Shown: in pieces, positions 54,660-63,135 of the stretch
Layout: every line of letters starts with the position of its first letter
How positions within the stretch are numbered: position 1 is the first letter of the stretch
NCBI RefSeq assembly: GCF_947495565.1
Contig: NZ_CANLZM010000010.1
Span: 124,001 to 188,000 of the forward strand
Length of the DNA stretch: 64,000 bases
Direction of reading: 5' to 3'
Source of the DNA: an uncultured Pontibacter sp.
GTDB lineage: Bacteria; Bacteroidota; Bacteroidia; Cytophagales; Hymenobacteraceae
The notes under the pieces: generated by a model
Database searches by the model: none
Told to the model about the DNA's origin: nothing
Seen by the model: only the letters and a program-made list of their open reading frames with translations
Program-made: the position numbers and the translations under genes

Positions 54660-55481
54660 ATGATGAACTCTAGCTCCAGCCAAGTACAGAAGCAGGACGG
54701 TAAAAACCTCCCTTCAGCTCTTAAAAAGGTAAAAGAGTTGCTGCAAGGCAAAACGCCTGCTGTGTTTCTGGACTATGACGGCTGCCTGACGCATATAGTC
54801 AAAGATCCTGACAAAGCTATACTGACAGATGGTATGCGAAACACACTGCAGCAGTTGGCAGCAGAATGCCCTGTGGCGGTAGTAAGTGGCCGCGACCGAG
54901 CGAATGTAGAGCAACTGGTGCAATTAAATAACCTGTATTACGCTGGTTCTCATGGGTTTGATATTTCAGGACCTAATAACATGCACACAGAACCTGGTGG
55001 AGCAGCCGCAGCCATACCTGCCCTAGATAAAGCGCAGGCTGACCTTAACGAGCGGCTGAACAAGATAGACGGCGCCCTGGTAGAGCGGAAGCGCTACGCC
55101 ATAGCGGTGCATTACCGTAATGTAGCAGAAGAACAGGTAAGCGAAGTGCTGGAAGCGACGCAGGACGTACTCAGCAAGTATAAGGAGCTGAAGCCAGGCC
55201 CCGGAAAAAAGATCATGGAGTTGAAGCCTAATTTAGACTGGCATAAGGGTAAGGCGGTGCATTGGCTCCTGGAGGAGTTAAATCTAAAAAAGTCTGATAT
55301 TATTCCGTTATACATCGGGGATGACTTGACAGATGAGGATGCTTTTGCCGCTTTGCAAGGCAAGGGGGTAAGTATACTGGTTGGCGAACATGATGAGGAG
55401 ACCGCTGCAGATTACAGATTGGAAAGCGTGGAGGAGGTGCAGGAGTTTTTAATTGAACTGACGCAATATCTTAAAGAATAA
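54660..55481 (+). CDS. otsB: Trehalose-6-phosphate phosphatase
   Basis: The 273-residue HAD phosphatase has the DxD-type nucleophile in VFLDYDGCLTHIVKDP (about residues 35-50), VAVVSGRDR, the Lys of KPNLDWHKGKAV, and YIGDDLTDEDAF with metal-binding acids. The family hydrolyses trehalose-6-phosphate to trehalose. No OtsA synthase is in the window, so the substrate supplier lies elsewhere. It is 3 bp before the GH65 gene. A role in glucosylglycerate- or sucrose-phosphate dephosphorylation is possible but the DYDG/IGDDLTDED pair favours trehalose. Start at the doublet ATG at 54660. Confidence 0.93.
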   Translation: MMNSSSSQVQKQDGKNLPSALKKVKELLQGKTPAVFLDYDGCLTHIVKDPDKAILTDGMRNTLQQLAAECPVAVVSGRDRANVEQLVQLNNLYYAGSHGFDISGPNNMHTEPGGAAAAIPALDKAQADLNERLNKIDGALVERKRYAIAVHYRNVAEEQVSEVLEATQDVLSKYKELKPGPGKKIMELKPNLDWHKGKAVHWLLEELNLKKSDIIPLYIGDDLTDEDAFAALQGKGVSILVGEHDEETAADYRLESVEEVQEFLIELTQYLKE

Positions 55482-55484
55482 GCC

Positions 55485-57887
55485 ATGTCTGACTGGAAAG
55501 TAGTTTACGAAGATTATCTGCCAGGGCAGCAACAGCTAAGGGAAGCGCTTTGTACGCTTGGTAACGGCTACTTTGCCACCCGCGGAGCGTTTGAGGAGTC
55601 TAGCGCAGATGATAGCGTAAACTACCCTGGCACCTACCTGGCTGGTGGCTATAACCGCCTTTTTACCGAACTGGCCGGTAAGCAAATTGAAAATGAGGAC
55701 CTGGTAAACTGGCCTAACTGGCTGCCCCTTACTTTTCGGCATCCGGGCGAGGAGTGGTTTAGCCTCAGAAAGGTAAAGCTGATCAGCTTTCGGCAGGAGC
55801 TGGACATGCACCAGGGGCTGCTGGAGCGGCAAATGCACTTCCGGGACGAGAAGGACCGGGAGACTATGCTGGTCAGCAGACGGCTGGTAAGTATGGCCAA
55901 CAAGCATGTAGGCGCAGTCAATTGGGAGCTTACGCCACTGAACTGGTCTGGTGTACTTGAAATTTCGTCTGCGCTGGATGGGAAAGTGACCAACAGCTGC
56001 GTTTCCCGCTACCGCGACCTCAACAGTAAACATCTCCGCTCACTCTTTCAGGGCCAGCATAACGATGAAACTATTTATCTGGAAGTAGAGACGGTGCAGT
56101 CGGGGCTGTCTATGGCGCAGGCAGCCCGAACACGTATATACTTAGAGCCTTCTAATGATAAAATAGAACGTGAGCTGCTGATGGAGGAAGGGTACATTGA
56201 GCAGCGTATAAAATTTAAATGCCAGGAGGGACACCCAGTCATCATTGAGAAAGTGGTGCAAATTCATACTTCCCGCGATCAGGCAATCACGGAGCCGCTG
56301 CAGGAAGCACGCAAGAACATTGACCGGCAGGGCAGCTTTCCTCACCTGCTGGATAAGCACAAGAGTGCCTGGCAGCGCCTCTGGAACCGCTGCGACCTTA
56401 TACTTGCCTGCAACATGCAGGCACAATCTATCCTGCGGCTGCACATTTTCCATCTGCTTCAGACTGTCTCTGCCAACACAGTAGGTATGGATGTAGGCGT
56501 GCCAGCGCGGGGTTTGCACGGCGAAGCTTACCGTGGGCATATCTTTTGGGATGAGCTTTTCATTTTTCCTTTCCTGAACCTGCGCCTTCCGGAGTTAACG
56601 CGGGAATTGCTTCTTTACCGGTACCGCCGCTTACCCGAGTCACGGTATGCAGCCTCGCAGGCAGGTTACCGGGGAGCTATGTTTCCGTGGCAGAGCGGCA
56701 GCAACGGCCGCGAAGAAACCCAGGAAATACACTTAAACCCCAAGTCAGGCCGCTGGCTACCTGATAATACGCACCTGCAACGCCACATTAGCGCGGCCAT
56801 CGCTTACAACGTTTGGCAGTATTTTCAAGCTAATGAAGACATGGCGTTTATGACCTTTGTGGGCGGTGAAATGATTTTTGATATCGCGCTGTTTTGGTCT
56901 ACCGTAGCCGTTTTTAACGCAGATCGGGGCCGTTACGAGATACATAATGTAGTTGGCCCTGATGAGTACCATACCGACTACCCAGACTCAGAACAGCCCG
57001 GGCTAAATAACAATGCCTATACAAACGTGATGGCCGTGTGGGTTATTCAGGCTGCCTTAAAGCTGCTCGATATTTTAGACGACTCACGTGTGGAGGAGCT
57101 TTTTCAGAAGCTAGCTATAACCGAACAGGATGTGAAGCGCTGGAAAGCCATCACCGAAACCATGTATGTGCCCTTTATTGGTGATACCAACATCATCGCC
57201 CAGTTTGAAGGCTACGAGCAGTTGGAGGAGTTTCCGTGGGAGGAGTATAAAACTAAGTATGGAGAAGCCATGCGGCTAGACCGAATCCTGGAAAGCGAAG
57301 GTAAAGATGTTAATAAGTATAAAGCCAGCAAACAGGCAGATGTTCTGATGCTTTTTTACCTTTTTTCCTCAGAAGAACTGGTAGAGCTATTTCAGCGACT
57401 TCAGTATGACTTTAAGCCGGAAAGTATACCTGAAAATATTGCTTACTACGAACAACGGACTTCGCATGGGTCAACGCTGAGCAAAATTGTGCACTCCTGG
57501 GTATTGGCCCGCTCTGACAGAAAGCGCGCCTGGAGCAATTTTAAAACAGCCTTGGTGAGCGATGTGGAAGATGTGCAGGGAGGAACAACAGCCGAAGGAA
57601 TACATTTAGGCGCAATGGCTGGCACCGTAGACCTAGTGCAACGTAGTTTTACCGGTTTAGAGATAAGAGATAATGTGCTCTGGTTAAACCCAGTATTGCC
57701 GGAGGAGATTGGCTGTCTCAAGTTTCAGATCCGTTACCGGGGCCACTGGGTCTCGCTGGAAGTCACGCACGATACACTGCGCATTACCTTCGACAGAGGC
57801 TGGTCAAACGAAGTGCTGATCGGGGTTTTGGGCGAAGTTTATACTTTCCAAACAGGAGAGGAGCGTGAGTTTGATATTGCCCAATAA
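55485..57887 (+). CDS. Glycoside hydrolase family 65 phosphorylase
   Basis: The 800-residue protein has the GH65 layout: an N-terminal beta-sandwich (residues 1-270), a linker, an (alpha/alpha)6 barrel (about 300-690) and a C-terminal beta-domain (LKFQIRYRGHWVSLEVTHD). The general-acid Glu lies in NVVGPDEYHTD (about residue 490), and the phosphate-binding KQADVLMLFYL and GSTLSKIVHSW motifs are present. GH65 enzymes are inverting phosphorylases that split maltose, trehalose, kojibiose, nigerose or related alpha-glucosides into beta-glucose-1-phosphate and a sugar. The neighbour otsB favours trehalose as substrate, but specificity cannot be read from the sequence alone. Confidence 0.94.
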   Translation: MSDWKVVYEDYLPGQQQLREALCTLGNGYFATRGAFEESSADDSVNYPGTYLAGGYNRLFTELAGKQIENEDLVNWPNWLPLTFRHPGEEWFSLRKVKLISFRQELDMHQGLLERQMHFRDEKDRETMLVSRRLVSMANKHVGAVNWELTPLNWSGVLEISSALDGKVTNSCVSRYRDLNSKHLRSLFQGQHNDETIYLEVETVQSGLSMAQAARTRIYLEPSNDKIERELLMEEGYIEQRIKFKCQEGHPVIIEKVVQIHTSRDQAITEPLQEARKNIDRQGSFPHLLDKHKSAWQRLWNRCDLILACNMQAQSILRLHIFHLLQTVSANTVGMDVGVPARGLHGEAYRGHIFWDELFIFPFLNLRLPELTRELLLYRYRRLPESRYAASQAGYRGAMFPWQSGSNGREETQEIHLNPKSGRWLPDNTHLQRHISAAIAYNVWQYFQANEDMAFMTFVGGEMIFDIALFWSTVAVFNADRGRYEIHNVVGPDEYHTDYPDSEQPGLNNNAYTNVMAVWVIQAALKLLDILDDSRVEELFQKLAITEQDVKRWKAITETMYVPFIGDTNIIAQFEGYEQLEEFPWEEYKTKYGEAMRLDRILESEGKDVNKYKASKQADVLMLFYLFSSEELVELFQRLQYDFKPESIPENIAYYEQRTSHGSTLSKIVHSWVLARSDRKRAWSNFKTALVSDVEDVQGGTTAEGIHLGAMAGTVDLVQRSFTGLEIRDNVLWLNPVLPEEIGCLKFQIRYRGHWVSLEVTHDTLRITFDRGWSNEVLIGVLGEVYTFQTGEEREFDIAQ

Positions 57888-57917
57888 ACTATTTTCACTT
57901 AAACATTTACCAATCGC

Positions 57918-58868
57918 ATGAGCGATGTAATCACAATTACCTTAAACCCAGCCTTAGACAAAAGCACACACGTGCCGCTGGTGCTGCCCGAAAAAAAACT
58001 ACGGTGCGATGAGCCAACCTATGAGCCGGGTGGAGGCGGTATCAACGTATCCAGGGCCTTAAAGAAGCTTGGCAGTAACTCTTCCGCCTGGGTGCTGGTT
58101 GGCGGCCCGTCCGGTGAGCGCATCTGTAAGTTGCTGGAAGACGAAGGTGTAGAGTATAAGGCGATCAAAACTAAAAACTGGACCCGCGAAAACCTGATGG
58201 TGATGGAGAGCAACTCCGGCAACCAGTACCGGTTTGGTATGCCGGGCCCGGAAGTGCAGGAGCAGGAGTGGCGGCAGTGTTTGGAGGAACTGGAGCAACT
58301 ATCACCTGAAAAAACACCCAAGTATGTTGTTGCTAGCGGTAGCCTTCCGCCGGGAGTGCCGGACAATTTTTACGAGCAACTCGCTACTATCGCGCACCGA
58401 AAAAATTTTCGTCTGATAGTGGATACTTCCGGGGATGCCCTGCTGAATGCAGCAGGAGAGGGAGTATACCTGCTTAAGCCTAACTTAGGTGAGTTGGCAG
58501 CGCTGGCAGGCAAGGAGAAAATATCGGCTATGGAGCAGGAAGAAATTGCCAAGCAGGTGCTGGAACAGGGGAAATGCAAGGTGCTGGTGGTATCGTTAGG
58601 GCCGCGCGGCGCTATGCTGGCCTCCCAAGAAGGTATAACCTATGTGGTGCCGCCAACCATGCCACAGCAGAGTGCCGTTGGTGCCGGCGATAGTATGGTG
58701 GCTGGTATGGTGCTTTGTCTGCTTGAAGGCGGCAGCTTAAGCGATATGGTGCGGTATGGTGTGGCAGCTGGTACTGCCGCTACCATGACTCCCGGTTCTG
58801 AGCTTTGCCGTAAAGAAGACACAGATAAAATTTACCAATGGCTTCTGGAGCACAAGGAGCAGGTATAA
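57918..58868 (+). CDS. pfkB: 6-phosphofructokinase II (PfkB type)
   Basis: The 316-residue sugar kinase is close to E. coli PfkB: TLNPALDKSTHVPL, EPGGGGINVSRALKKLG (about residues 36-52), the WTRENLMV segment, SGSLPPGVP, and the catalytic-base motif SAVGAGDSMVAGMV with Asp in GAGD (about 257). It phosphorylates fructose-6-phosphate to fructose-1,6-bisphosphate with ATP. It is the last gene of the sugar block and is convergent with fbaA, whose product uses its product. 1-phosphofructokinase or tagatose-phosphate kinase activity is possible within the family, but the PfkB likeness is stronger. Confidence 0.9.
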   Translation: MSDVITITLNPALDKSTHVPLVLPEKKLRCDEPTYEPGGGGINVSRALKKLGSNSSAWVLVGGPSGERICKLLEDEGVEYKAIKTKNWTRENLMVMESNSGNQYRFGMPGPEVQEQEWRQCLEELEQLSPEKTPKYVVASGSLPPGVPDNFYEQLATIAHRKNFRLIVDTSGDALLNAAGEGVYLLKPNLGELAALAGKEKISAMEQEEIAKQVLEQGKCKVLVVSLGPRGAMLASQEGITYVVPPTMPQQSAVGAGDSMVAGMVLCLLEGGSLSDMVRYGVAAGTAATMTPGSELCRKEDTDKIYQWLLEHKEQV

Positions 58869-58869
58869 A

Positions 58870-58903
58870 AAAGTATGGCGAGGTTTTCGACTCGCCATAC
58901 TTT
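58870..58903. terminator. Terminator between pfkB and fbaA with AAGTATG in both arms
   Basis: Stem AAAGTATGGCGAG (58870-58882, last base approximate) with CTCGCCATACTTT (58891-58903), 8-nt loop, bidirectional. AAGTATG, a close relative of the dispersed word, forms the base of the stem. Confidence 0.92.
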
Positions 58904-58913
58904 ACATATTGTA

Positions 58914-59990
58914 TTAGTTGCGGTTATTCGCGTTAAGGTCAGTGAACGCCTCTTTCAAACGGGCGATAAAATTCTTCTCGCCTTCACGAAGCCATACGCG
59001 TGGGTCGTAGTACTTCTTGTTGGGAGAGTCCTCACCGTCCGGGTTGCCGATCTGGCTCTGCAGGTAACCTTTTTTATCCTCGTAATAATTACGGATACCT
59101 TCCCAGAATGCCCACTGCATGTCGGTGTCAATGTTCATTTTGATGGCGCCATACTCAATAGCTTCCTTAATCTGGTGCTTCTCAGAGCCTGAGCCACCAT
59201 GGAACACGAAATGAACAGGGTTAGGGCCTGTGCCGAACTTCTGCTGGATGAAGTCCTGAGAGTTTTTCAGGATATCAGGTCGTAGCTCTACGTTACCCGG
59301 CTTATATACACCGTGTACATTTCCGAAGGCCGCCGCAATGGTAAAGCGCGTGCTTATTTTGTTCAGCTCTTCGTAGGCATAAGCTACCTCTTCCGGTTGC
59401 GTATACAGTCTGGAGCTATCAACGCCTGTGTTGTCCACGCCGTCTTCCTCTCCGCCGGTTACACCCAACTCAATTTCTACGGTCATGCCCATACGGTCCA
59501 TACGCTTCAAGTAGCTGGCGCAGGTTTCGATGTTCTCTTTGATTTCCTCCTCAGAAAGGTCCAGCATGTGAGAGCTGTATAGCGGCTTGCCGTGCTGCTC
59601 AAAGTATTTTTCACCTGCATCCAGCAGGCCGTCAATCCAAGGGAGCAGTTTTTTTGCAGCGTGGTCTGTGTGCAGTACTACAGGCACACCGTAAGCTTCA
59701 GCCATCAGGTGCACGTGCTGGGCTCCTGAAATAGCGCCGGCGATAGCAGCTTTCTGCTCGTCGTTTGCTAAGCCTTTACCGGCAAAAAACTGTGCTCCGC
59801 CATGGGAGAACTGGATAATTACTGGTGAGTTTACTGCTTTTGCCGTTTCAAGAACAGCGTTTACAGAGTCAGTGCCAATTACGTTTACGGCAGGAAGCGC
59901 GAAGTTATTCTCATTCGCATACTTGAAAAGCTCTGTTACTTCATCACCGAAAAGTACACCCGGTCTGAATCTTGTTTTAGTTTCGTTCAC
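58914..59990 (-). CDS. fbaA: Class II fructose-bisphosphate aldolase
   Basis: The 358-residue zinc enzyme cleaves fructose-1,6-bisphosphate to DHAP and glyceraldehyde-3-phosphate. Visible motifs are FALPAVNVIGTDS, the zinc His in PVVLHTDHAAKK (about residues 103-114), LDLSEEEIKENI, the GGEEDGVDN loop typical of the class IIA (E. coli-like) enzyme, and FVFHGGSGSEKHQIKEAI with a further zinc His. The start is a GTG at 59990, as an in-frame stop precedes it and no early ATG exists. It is convergent with pfkB. Confidence 0.96.
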   Translation of the reverse strand: MNETKTRFRPGVLFGDEVTELFKYANENNFALPAVNVIGTDSVNAVLETAKAVNSPVIIQFSHGGAQFFAGKGLANDEQKAAIAGAISGAQHVHLMAEAYGVPVVLHTDHAAKKLLPWIDGLLDAGEKYFEQHGKPLYSSHMLDLSEEEIKENIETCASYLKRMDRMGMTVEIELGVTGGEEDGVDNTGVDSSRLYTQPEEVAYAYEELNKISTRFTIAAAFGNVHGVYKPGNVELRPDILKNSQDFIQQKFGTGPNPVHFVFHGGSGSEKHQIKEAIEYGAIKMNIDTDMQWAFWEGIRNYYEDKKGYLQSQIGNPDGEDSPNKKYYDPRVWLREGEKNFIARLKEAFTDLNANNRN

Positions 59991-60101
59991 AGATTTATTT
60001 TATTAATGGTTGATTTAAAAGAATCCGTTTTAAATATTTTAAGACCTGAATTTAGGAGCCTTTTACTGTAAAAGCAAACGCAGCTCTCATACAAGCATAA
60101 G

Positions 60102-61607
60102 CTAATCAAATACGAGTACTTTATCTTTGTGTTTGCCACGCATATAGTTGCGGATAATCTGCTGCACGTCCTTGTTATCGTTGTAGCGTTGTATGGCAGA
60201 TTTAAAGTCCTCCAGGTTATTGGCAGAGAATGTTTCATCTACAAAACCAAACCCAAGATAAGTGCCGTGCTCTACTACAACCACGGAGCGCTCGCCCGGC
60301 TCACGGCCTTTGCCGATAATGACGAAGCTGGTGTGCTCATAAGTAAACGAGTCAATCGCCTCCTCCACACGTTTGTTATACTCCTCCGGACTTTCCTTGC
60401 CAATACAAGCCCCCTGGCACTGGTGGACCTGATGATCAAAGCATGCACCGTTTGTCTTGTACAAATCGCACAGTTTCTGGCAGAGGTTATACTTGGCTAC
60501 TTTATGGAAGAGGAAACCTTTGGCTTTAAAATGATTTGAAAGCGCGATAATTGGAGTCATGCTGATGTTGTCAGCTTTGTTCACGCTGCCGTAGCTAAGG
60601 CGTTTGTAGCCGTTTTCATCTTCGTAAACAAAGATACCGGTGTTAAACACACTGCGGCGCTGAGCGCGGTTGTACTGCGGTTTCATGCGCTTTATCTCAG
60701 CCGACTCGAACAGTAGCGATACCAGTTCATTGCCCATCAACTCATAGGATATATCCGTAATGTTGTTTTTAAAGTCAAGCGATTTGCGGCTTTTATAGTC
60801 TATGTTGAAATGCTGAATGATGCGTTTCTTTATGTTGATGCTTTTACCAACATAGATAACCTCGCCCTCCTCGTTATAAAAGTAATACACACCTGGCACC
60901 ATAGGGAGCGCATCTACCTGCTCTTTACTAATGGCTGGGGGCAGCAACGATGTTTTAATCTCCTGCTTCAGCACCTGCGAGGTATGCTCGGCGGCCATGT
61001 TCATGTTGCCGTCCACCACCGGGCGGTTGATCTTGATGAGCCTGTCGAAAAGTATGGCAGTGGCTTCGGCGTCGCCGATGGCGCGGTGCCTTTGGGTTAA
61101 GGGGATGTCTATACTTTTGCAGAGCTTGCCCAGGCTGTAAGATGGCAAACCGGGCATCAAAGAGCGGCTGAGGCGTACGGTGCAAAGCGTTTTGCGCTGA
61201 AAGGTGAAGCCAAGGTCGGCAAACTCCTTCTTCATAAACGAGTAGTCAAACCGTACGTTATGCGCTACAAATACCTTCCCCTCCGTAAACTCTACAATCT
61301 CTTTTGCCACCTCATAAAACTTAGGCGCGTCCTGCACCATGTCGTCTTTTATTCCTGTAAGTTGGGTGATAAAGTAGGGAATGGTGCGCTCAGGGTTTAT
61401 AAGCGTATGGTATTTGTCTACGATCTTCTCCCCATCGTGTATGAAAATAGCAATTTCGGTGATCTTGTCCTGGTGCGGCTGACCTCCGGTAGTCTCAATA
61501 TCTACTATCGCGTACAAGTTGCTTTGGTTTAGGTGGTGTTCATCGGGGCCGGAGGCATCTGCTGCGGGCCCTTCTTCTAAACCAAAATTCTTAGTAATCC
61601 GTTTCAA
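60102..61607 (-). CDS. DnaQ-like exonuclease fused to a GIY-YIG nuclease domain
   Basis: The 501-residue protein has an N-terminal DEDDh 3'-5' exonuclease (about residues 30-195: YAIVDIETTGG, AHNVRFDYSFM, HRAIGDAEATAIL) and a GIY-YIG domain (about 226-310: VPGVYYFYNEEGEVIYVGKS, with the Tyr, Arg and Glu of UvrC/Cho in place). A conserved Cys-rich region follows (NLCQKLCDLYKTNGACFDHQVHQCQGAC), as in UvrC and Cho. It resembles Cho/UvrC-type repair nucleases joined to a proofreading-type exonuclease, a fusion known in Bacteroidota and actinobacteria. The start is a TTG at 61607, the only start-like codon between an in-frame stop and the first domain. 42 bp separate it from the AI-2E-type permease gene. 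Confidence 0.9.
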   Translation of the reverse strand: MKRITKNFGLEEGPAADASGPDEHHLNQSNLYAIVDIETTGGQPHQDKITEIAIFIHDGEKIVDKYHTLINPERTIPYFITQLTGIKDDMVQDAPKFYEVAKEIVEFTEGKVFVAHNVRFDYSFMKKEFADLGFTFQRKTLCTVRLSRSLMPGLPSYSLGKLCKSIDIPLTQRHRAIGDAEATAILFDRLIKINRPVVDGNMNMAAEHTSQVLKQEIKTSLLPPAISKEQVDALPMVPGVYYFYNEEGEVIYVGKSINIKKRIIQHFNIDYKSRKSLDFKNNITDISYELMGNELVSLLFESAEIKRMKPQYNRAQRRSVFNTGIFVYEDENGYKRLSYGSVNKADNISMTPIIALSNHFKAKGFLFHKVAKYNLCQKLCDLYKTNGACFDHQVHQCQGACIGKESPEEYNKRVEEAIDSFTYEHTSFVIIGKGREPGERSVVVVEHGTYLGFGFVDETFSANNLEDFKSAIQRYNDNKDVQQIIRNYMRGKHKDKVLVFD

Positions 61608-61649
61608 ATCGCTCTGGTTGCTTTAATGCTGCAAATGCTGTTAGCAAAA

Positions 61650-62789
61650 TTACTCGTTCGGGTTCTTTTTGCCGCGCAAAATGCCATTTACTATTTCATC
61701 AAACCAATTCCGGACGCGCCCTTTCCTTTTTGGTTTCAACTCGTCCATATCTGCCATCAGAAAACCAATTGGTTGCAGCGGCTCATACACATCAAAAATC
61801 ACTTTCATCATGGCAATCATCGGGATAGAGAGAATCATACCTGCCGCTCCCCAAACCTCACCGCCGATCAAGAGGGCAAGTATGGCCGCAAACGGGTTCA
61901 GGCTTACTTTAGAGCCCACCACAAACGGAGTGATAAAGTTACCTTCCAGAAACTGCACAAACATAAAAACTATTACCACCAGCACCGCATCCAGCAGGTT
62001 GCCGGTAGTGGCTAGGGTAAAAAGGGCTGGCAGCGATGCGCCAATAAGTATACCGATGTAAGGAATAATGGTAAGTATGGAGGCAAACACCCCAAAGAAG
62101 ATGGCGTACTTTACGCCAAGTATAAGCAGCCCGGCAGTATTCAGCAGCGCCACCACCACAATTACAATCATCAGCCCAGAAATGTAGCTCTGCACCACAT
62201 GTTGTATGTCCGTTATGGTCTTGATGACACCTCCGCGCCGGTCTTTGGTCACAAACTTGAATAGAAACTGCTCCAGGTGATCGCGGTAGTATAGCAGCAG
62301 GAATACAAAAATAGGCACCAAAGTAAGAACTGTAATAGCGCCTGTGGTGATAGAAATAGTACTGCCCAGAAACGTGGTGGTAAACTCCTGCAGCCCGCCA
62401 ATAGCATTCTGAAACAACTCTGACTTATTAGGTGGCGCAATGCCGAAATTGCTAAGCATGAACTCCTGCATCCTGGTTATCAGCTTTTGCATGTTTTTAC
62501 CTATCGTCTCCAGCTCAGAAGCAAGGCTAACCAGCTGCATGGATAACAGCCAAACCACCAGGCCAAGTATAACAATTACCAGCGTGATGCTGGCAAGTAT
62601 GGCCAAAGGCCTTGGGAAGCGCAGCTTTTTCTCCAGGTCACGAGTAAGTGGAAGCAGCAGCAAGGCAAAGAGAAGTCCAAAAGCCAAAGGCATTAAAATC
62701 GCCTTGAATGCCTGTAGTGTGTATATAAGCAGGGCGAAGCCCAGAAGTATAACAGTGTATTTAAAATAAGCGGGTAGTTTTATTTCCAT
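61650..62789 (-). CDS. AI-2E family transporter
   Basis: The 379-residue integral membrane protein has about eight helices. They include FKYTVILLGFALLIYTLQAF at the start, the paired LAILASITLVIVILGLVVWLL, and the conserved C-terminal run VGSKVSLNPFAAILALLIGGEVWGAAGMILSIPMIAMMKVIFD. This is the AI-2 exporter-like family (PerM/TqsA/YdiK). Despite the name, members transport varied substrates, including Na+/H+ exchange in some; the substrate here is unknown. It is upstream of the exonuclease fusion on the same strand. Confidence 0.9.
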   Translation of the reverse strand: MEIKLPAYFKYTVILLGFALLIYTLQAFKAILMPLAFGLLFALLLLPLTRDLEKKLRFPRPLAILASITLVIVILGLVVWLLSMQLVSLASELETIGKNMQKLITRMQEFMLSNFGIAPPNKSELFQNAIGGLQEFTTTFLGSTISITTGAITVLTLVPIFVFLLLYYRDHLEQFLFKFVTKDRRGGVIKTITDIQHVVQSYISGLMIVIVVVALLNTAGLLILGVKYAIFFGVFASILTIIPYIGILIGASLPALFTLATTGNLLDAVLVVIVFMFVQFLEGNFITPFVVGSKVSLNPFAAILALLIGGEVWGAAGMILSIPMIAMMKVIFDVYEPLQPIGFLMADMDELKPKRKGRVRNWFDEIVNGILRGKKNPNE

Positions 62790-63135
62790 TTAACAATTTG
62801 TTGACATTTGTCGGATTTGCCAAGGTCTGTGTCTGCCTCTCAAAATAAGCGAATGTTAAGCGTTAAAGCATCTATTTATTAATATATAAAGTTGCTAAAT
62901 AATTTAGTTAAAACACCTTTAAAATGCTGGAGGTTTGCTGAACTAGCTTCATGATTATACTGTTAATAGACAGATGCAGCTTTTTGAGTAAGGAGAATAA
63001 CTAAAATAATTAGTAAATCATTTAGGTTCTTCTTAATTTAGCCTTGGATAGGAACTATTCAGTTGCGTCTTGTTTTCTATATTTTCCTATCTTTCGCATT
63101 GATATTACCTAATCAACTACACTTACGCTTACAGA
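62790..63135. other. Divergent intergenic region, AI-2E / parE
   Basis: The 346-bp AT-rich region carries the promoters of both neighbours. Before parE, TATCTTTC near 63109-63116 differs by one base from the TAnnTTTG -7 element, with a TTG about 18 bp upstream. I see no ORF or RNA gene. Confidence 0.45.
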
